From: Chitinophaga eiseniae | GTDB taxonomy: Bacteria; Bacteroidota; Bacteroidia; Chitinophagales; Chitinophagaceae | Reading direction: 5' to 3' | Length of the DNA: 64,000 nt | NCBI RefSeq assembly: GCF_012641265.1 | Contig: NZ_JABAHZ010000001.1 | Coordinates: 1,683,446 to 1,747,445, forward strand | Part shown: one piece after another, positions 61,901 to 64,000 of the stretch | How positions within the stretch are numbered: position 1 is the stretch's first letter | Layout: each line of letters starts with the position of its first letter | Notes under the pieces: model-generated | The model's database searches: none | Seen by the model: only the letters and a program-made list of their open reading frames with translations | What the model was told of the DNA's origin: nothing | Position numbers and translations under genes: made by a program

Positions 61901-62540
61901 ATTTGGCATTATAAAGCGATAAATTGAGACTGGGGCTGAGATTTACTCCCTCGCTGGTATTGGAGTTAATACCCAATCCCAGTGTTAAGGTTCCACTGCT
62001 CGCTTCTGTAAGGGACAACCCGGCATTAGCGCCAAATTCCGCCCCCATACCTGTATAAGTATCACTAAATACCCCTAACGATACGGAACCTTTTAATTTA
62101 CCAATGCCCCAGCCGCTAAACTCTCCCTTTAAAGTACCCTTTCCACCCACGGTAATTTTTGGCGCTACATAGTGTTCGGAGGTCACCTCATCACCGAGCA
62201 AATCATCTGGCAGTCCTCTTAACCCGCGATTAATAGCGCCCACGTTCAGGTTCCATCCCAGACCCACCCAGCTGGCCTCATCATCCATTCCCACACCGGA
62301 GCTGTAATTTAAATTGATGGGATAACCATCTATGTCCATTACAGGAACATTATACTTAAATCCTCCTGTAAAAAGATCCACCATATCGTTGGTACCAGCG
62401 GTGGCAAACTGTTTGGCTTCCGGCTGGGCAGGGCCTGAAGTGAGCGCACTGGCTGCCGTTGGCAACAGTAGTTGCACCATCAGTAAACTCAGGAAAAAAA
62501 TTGCAATGGACTTTCTGAATATAATATTACCAAATATCAT
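55977..62540 (-). CDS. Large SpvB-like/PA14 protein of the RHS locus
   Basis: Protein of 2187 aa with a signal sequence (SIAIFFLSLLMVQLLLPTAASA). The start of the mature part (AGTNDMVDLFTGGFKYNVPVMDIDGYPINLNY, then GLGWNLNVGAINR) is the SpvB-like opening found in the partner of Bacteroidota RHS proteins. A PA14-like domain at about 1660-1790 (YTYETTITLPPAGAYSIGYGADDEI) and a carbohydrate-binding-like beta-sandwich near 1990-2120 follow. The end has a YD-like segment (FAYDPKNQRLMAEMDDNNLATLYEYDDEG), but there is no RHS core and no toxin tip. It probably helps build or deliver the RHS shell. It overlaps the lipoprotein gene by 4 bp. Confidence 0.75.
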   Translation of the reverse strand: MIFGNIIFRKSIAIFFLSLLMVQLLLPTAASALTSGPAQPEAKQFATAGTNDMVDLFTGGFKYNVPVMDIDGYPINLNYSSGVGMDDEASWVGLGWNLNVGAINRGLRGLPDDLLGDEVTSEHYVAPKITVGGKGTLKGEFSGWGIGKLKGSVSLGVFSDTYTGMGAEFGANAGLSLTEASSGTLTLGLGINSNTSEGVNLSPSLNLSLYNAKSEDLVNNSLGLSLGLGYNTRQGLKNLTLTQSFGFTTTDIADPRKSGSASYDVGGIGFSFNTPAFYPQIGIPYKTTNRTYSVDLGGMAFLCFTGGGLTGYKYKREILSRTNRNPAFGFLYANKGTDVPRAMMDFMREKDNPVVRNIPNIAMPISTPDVFSYSSQLGSGQFRLYRGGNGVVFDPAVNDVTNTATAGLDLGFGGIFHGGVTFYKQDVSNKTNKWKNDNDFLSMGDYRNAENQGEEHAYFKQMDEKNVGNAFYETAVGGEGVVHVSLNQLRAKNELKSKNNEVVTSAVGLTKRGRQARRTAISYLTGAEGAKAAVSREVESYPENKIGSFTPAVSSSANATKISRTTGTRANHLSEITVTGDDGKRMVYGVPAYNNFQEEYSFAVDPAKKIAGDINRNLVGFNLESDGSFKHNYPNSVDKYFHRERQPAYASSFLLSAVLSPDYVDVTGDGITDDDLGTAVKFNYTRTTSSYKWRTPGEPGKALYNKALNADPDDDKCSIVYGEKELWYLSSIETKNKIMFFITDTRKDALGVTGPTGTLDKSEGNKQRLLKEIRLYSKKDLTTPIKTAIFDYDYLLCNKIPNYDTLNVGTGRGKLTLTSLAFAYGSSSKGKHFPYTFKYKGGNPDYTYLSTDRWGNYKLPNSNSNAGFGALRNDEFPYSTQKKSDADIAATSWNLTNINLPTGGDINVTYESGDYGYVQDQPAMQMVKLVNEYVNSDGARVNNLFDAAGFVVQLDRSLRGSSDGEKLSDFINNYLNGTNNFYARLYVNVSDNAGSLVDANCDFVSCYGEVEKVVDRGGGQVCVILKSMQNGNVSSNPFIFSAWQKMRTEYPMYAYPGYKNRIPDDMPIAAALSAIVNSLGNLREITENFYAKAKRKRFSSLVDFNKSYCRLAKADGIKLGGSARVKRVTISDAWGTITGASNTEATYGQEYTYTTTWNGRTISSGVASYEPHVGGDENPLRLPLRYSESVRGGLDNYFYLERPFGESLYPAPVVGYSKVVVKDINPATGTADVAPKTGWVQHEFYTSRDFPVQVDYDHGPEIYNYDSKGWFSFLGADIVHEQVLSQGYVVKLNDMHGKPKAERVFNQSGAEIASTLYYFNARNLDAGTQALVNKVDVVDEKGNITKDQVIGREIEMTTDMREQETANIGKNLQFGGDIIPSPIPFIPFIPVPHWPSSKNNEYRLFRSAAVLKTIQYSGVLDKVVKTINGSTVTTRNLLFDAVTGDPVVTTTNNEFDDPVYQVNIPAYWMYAGMGGAYRNNNLKIGMSTGAYNAINAALTSFLTPGDELIDLTPGNNHYWVIRTKADKESAPSLKLIDKGGSTVRVAEERQMKVCRSGYRNLLTAPGASFVCLKNPVENGVFRFKTDEELASMNVLDAKATLYDQEWAARLPCMSIPEGYDYERPDRDAYIRRSHIMIDRLNLAKAPNNPAEHGEDGATFFDASWNLITHRMDPYWYGKLRNIGAWPAAAYDNQNYYTYETTITLPPAGAYSIGYGADDEIIITLDGTWVGGLTGDGEANHTQWQVIGLNTQPGKHKLRVRARNIVAPNRAFAMEIYNVGIGQIAQMSNAGANVIYSTTDWFTYPPNALESTDINGLDTVRFEQYSIPIDYRVNPYQLGFLGNWRPQEGKAFLVNRTGQQLTTPAIRKNGAYQNFTPYWYYSAAAGGWVKSSNNSWRWVSTGTTSLFDAQGNGIESKDALGIFKSALYSFNNTVPAAVSNNAMQREIFYDSFEDYDYRSADIMSRTCPRDSCNIFSRIQETGQQYTNWIDNQVAHTGKSSLKLPSPLTLYAYVHNDVHHTQPYLDFSKEGEYQRIFSSTLYPRGFNPRPNALYIFSAWVKDAQPAGKNSDFKLGVNGTNYDLTVAASVEGWKLVTASFSVSQDKLQLQLSAGSSSTRVDDIRIFPVQGSMKTFAYDPKNQRLMAEMDDNNLATLYEYDDEGTLIRLKKETERGIMTIKENRSSYRSKN

Positions 62541-63061
62541 AGCCTGTTACTTATAGAGTCAATATTTTCAATACGGGTTACTTCAAAGGGGAACTCCATG
62601 CGGTGACTGGTATAGATCCAGTCTTTAAAAACCAGTCGCATCACTGATCCCCTTTCAGGCAATGCTCTTTTAAAAGTGACCAGGTATTCCGATGCCGCCG
62701 GGTTACCATTGGATATCTGCTGCGCCATTAAGGGCAATAGCGTGTCTGTGCCGACAATCAATCCAAACAAGGTATCGGCATTGATCATAGCCATACCTGT
62801 TTTGGGTGTATAGCCCGATGTTTTGGGTAATACGATATGCAACCTGAAACTTAACTCATTGGCTGCATCCGGGTTATTCCGCCCTAATGCACGCTCCCAT
62901 TGAATTGGTAAATAGGTGGTCTGCATCGTAATATCACCGGCACGCTGCTCTTGTATCAGTGACTTATTCTGGTCGTTGTAGAGCGTCTTTGCCACTTTCT
63001 CCTGGTGATTACAGGAAAACAGTATACCGCAAATCATTCCTGATATTAGTAGTTGCTTCAT
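62537..63061 (-). CDS. Lipoprotein of unknown function in the RHS locus
   Basis: Protein of 174 aa with a lipobox ending LFSC (C17). It is beta-rich (ITMQTTYLPIQWERALGR, FRLHIVLPKTSGYTPKTG, VMRLVFKDWIYTSHRMEFPFEV). No family is recognised. It starts 3 bp after the partial upstream gene and overlaps the SpvB-like gene by 4 bp, so strong translational coupling within the operon is likely. Function inferred only from context. Confidence 0.6.
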   Translation of the reverse strand: MKQLLISGMICGILFSCNHQEKVAKTLYNDQNKSLIQEQRAGDITMQTTYLPIQWERALGRNNPDAANELSFRLHIVLPKTSGYTPKTGMAMINADTLFGLIVGTDTLLPLMAQQISNGNPAASEYLVTFKRALPERGSVMRLVFKDWIYTSHRMEFPFEVTRIENIDSISNRL

Positions 63062-63064
63062 CTC

Positions 63065-64000
63065 CTATTCTGTTTCACTTTTAAAGAGGAACCGTAAGCG
63101 TTTTTCCACGCCGTTGGGCAATTTTATTTCGAGCAGGTAGTAGTATCCGTCTACAAATGACTTGTTATCATTCAGGGGTATGAGTATGTTATTGCTACCC
63201 CATTTCAGCTTTACCGTTGGTAACTTTTTCACCTGTTGCTCCGGATTGGAAATACAACGAATGGAGTAGTCGAGCTTTGTGTCTGCATAAGTATTTTGCA
63301 CGGCAAATCGTATACTTCCTTTAGCCAGGTAGAAATTACCTTTGGTGAGATCATCAATATCCCGGTAACTCTCCGGCACAATTTTCACATTATTGTCCTC
63401 ACATTCCACCGTAAACTCCCATACTTCGGAATTCACCAGCATCATATCATTCTTGTAAGCAGTTACCTGCCAGGCATAAGTTTTGCCTTCCACCAGGTCT
63501 TTTGCCAGCGGCGGATAGTACAACATAGGCGTGGCAATATTGAATTGGTTGATCACCGGCAGGTTATAATTCAATGCTTCTACCTTTGCCTGCCCCTGCT
63601 TCACTTCAGTTAATATCATACGGTACTGCACACCAGGAATAGCGGGTAATAAGGGCTGCCAGAAAAAAGGCGGCCGTTTGTTACAGATTTTATCTTCTTC
63701 CGCGGGATTGATCAGGATAAGTGGTGTAAATGGCTGCAGATAATAGTCAAAACATTGTTCCCCGATCGTTTCACCCTGGTGCGACGCGTCTGCAGGGTTG
63801 AGTTCAAAACAATACTCATAATCACCCTCCGTAAAATATCCGGACTGCCGGCACACCGTAGCAATTTTGTTGTTACCGAAACGTATAGCCGCCCTGGAAA
63901 ACAAGCCGGCAGGCAAAGTATTGGTGCCTGGCATCAGTTGAAAAGCGGCTGATTTAATAGCTACCACTTCGCCGGCATTCGCAGCGGATACCCTTACCGT
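63065..64000 (-). CDS. C-terminal part of a large secreted fibronectin-like protein (cut by the window)
   Basis: The frame stays open to the right end of the window, so only the C-terminal 312 residues or so are visible and the true start lies outside. The visible part shows FN3-like sandwich features: PPFFWQPLLPAIPGVQYRMILTEV and LVEGKTYAWQVTAYKNDMMLVNSEVWEFTVE. It ends YYYLLEIKLPNGVEKRLRFLFK. It resembles the long secreted protein often found at the head of Bacteroidota RHS loci. No enzyme motif is seen. It is the first visible gene of the right-to-left locus. Confidence 0.6.
   Translation of the reverse strand, partial: TVRVSAANAGEVVAIKSAAFQLMPGTNTLPAGLFSRAAIRFGNNKIATVCRQSGYFTEGDYEYCFELNPADASHQGETIGEQCFDYYLQPFTPLILINPAEEDKICNKRPPFFWQPLLPAIPGVQYRMILTEVKQGQAKVEALNYNLPVINQFNIATPMLYYPPLAKDLVEGKTYAWQVTAYKNDMMLVNSEVWEFTVECEDNNVKIVPESYRDIDDLTKGNFYLAKGSIRFAVQNTYADTKLDYSIRCISNPEQQVKKLPTVKLKWGSNNILIPLNDNKSFVDGYYYLLEIKLPNGVEKRLRFLFKSETE

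Overview
The window looks like chromosomal DNA of a Bacteroidota species, most likely a Chitinophaga-like member of the Chitinophagaceae. The reasons are TAnnTTTG-type promoter elements, few strong Shine-Dalgarno sites, a Bacteroidota-type FabI, many lipoprotein and secreted hydrolase genes, and a giant RHS/SpvB-like locus of the kind found in that group. No rRNA, tRNA, CRISPR array or insertion sequence was recognised.

Layout. 0.1-2.3 kb: a family 2 glycosyltransferase and an ATP-dependent RNA ligase of the Deinococcus Rnl5 type. 2.3-3.7 kb: no protein gene, but six tandem copies of a small transcription unit on the minus strand. Each has a TAnnTTTG-like promoter, a conserved leader of about 30 nt and an intrinsic terminator hairpin, and each is preceded by two GTGAACG-like half-sites exactly 21 bp apart. 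3.7-10.5 kb: an M20 amidohydrolase, a gluconate-2-dehydrogenase-subunit-3/GMC oxidoreductase pair, a secreted fibre-like protein, a DUF2625 protein and FabI. 10.5-16.5 kb: an L-fucose utilisation operon (symporter, L-fuconate dehydratase, GH29 fucosidase, SDR) with a divergent AraC regulator. 16.5-18.8 kb: an SGNH hydrolase and a serine hydrolase. 18.9-22.2 kb: three glycosyltransferases. 22.3-29.4 kb: a lactonase-like protein, a TetR/AhpD-like/DUF302 operon with a perfect palindromic operator, MsrB, a second serine hydrolase, a membrane-bound AraC regulator, a DUF481 remnant and a TIM-barrel epimerase. 29.4-37.5 kb: an RND efflux operon next to a two-component system. 37.6-44.1 kb: a tricorn-like S41 protease, a beta-propeller-like protein, a TlpA-like protein and a fatty-acid-hydroxylase-type membrane enzyme.

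44.1-64 kb is a polymorphic-toxin-like locus read right to left. In order it holds a large secreted protein (cut by the window edge), a lipoprotein, a 2187-aa SpvB/PA14 protein, a membrane-anchored accessory protein, a 2842-aa RHS/YD-repeat protein, and a 166-aa putative lipoprotein. The RHS protein ends in an AT-rich, about 235-aa metzincin-type zinc protease tip. The lipoprotein after it is placed where a cognate immunity protein would be. Beyond it lie gene scraps and a 22-bp direct repeat, consistent with past exchange of tips.

The two most unusual items are the six-unit small-RNA array with its own operator grammar (2.3-3.7 kb) and the RHS-metzincin toxin/putative immunity pair (46.1-47.3 kb).
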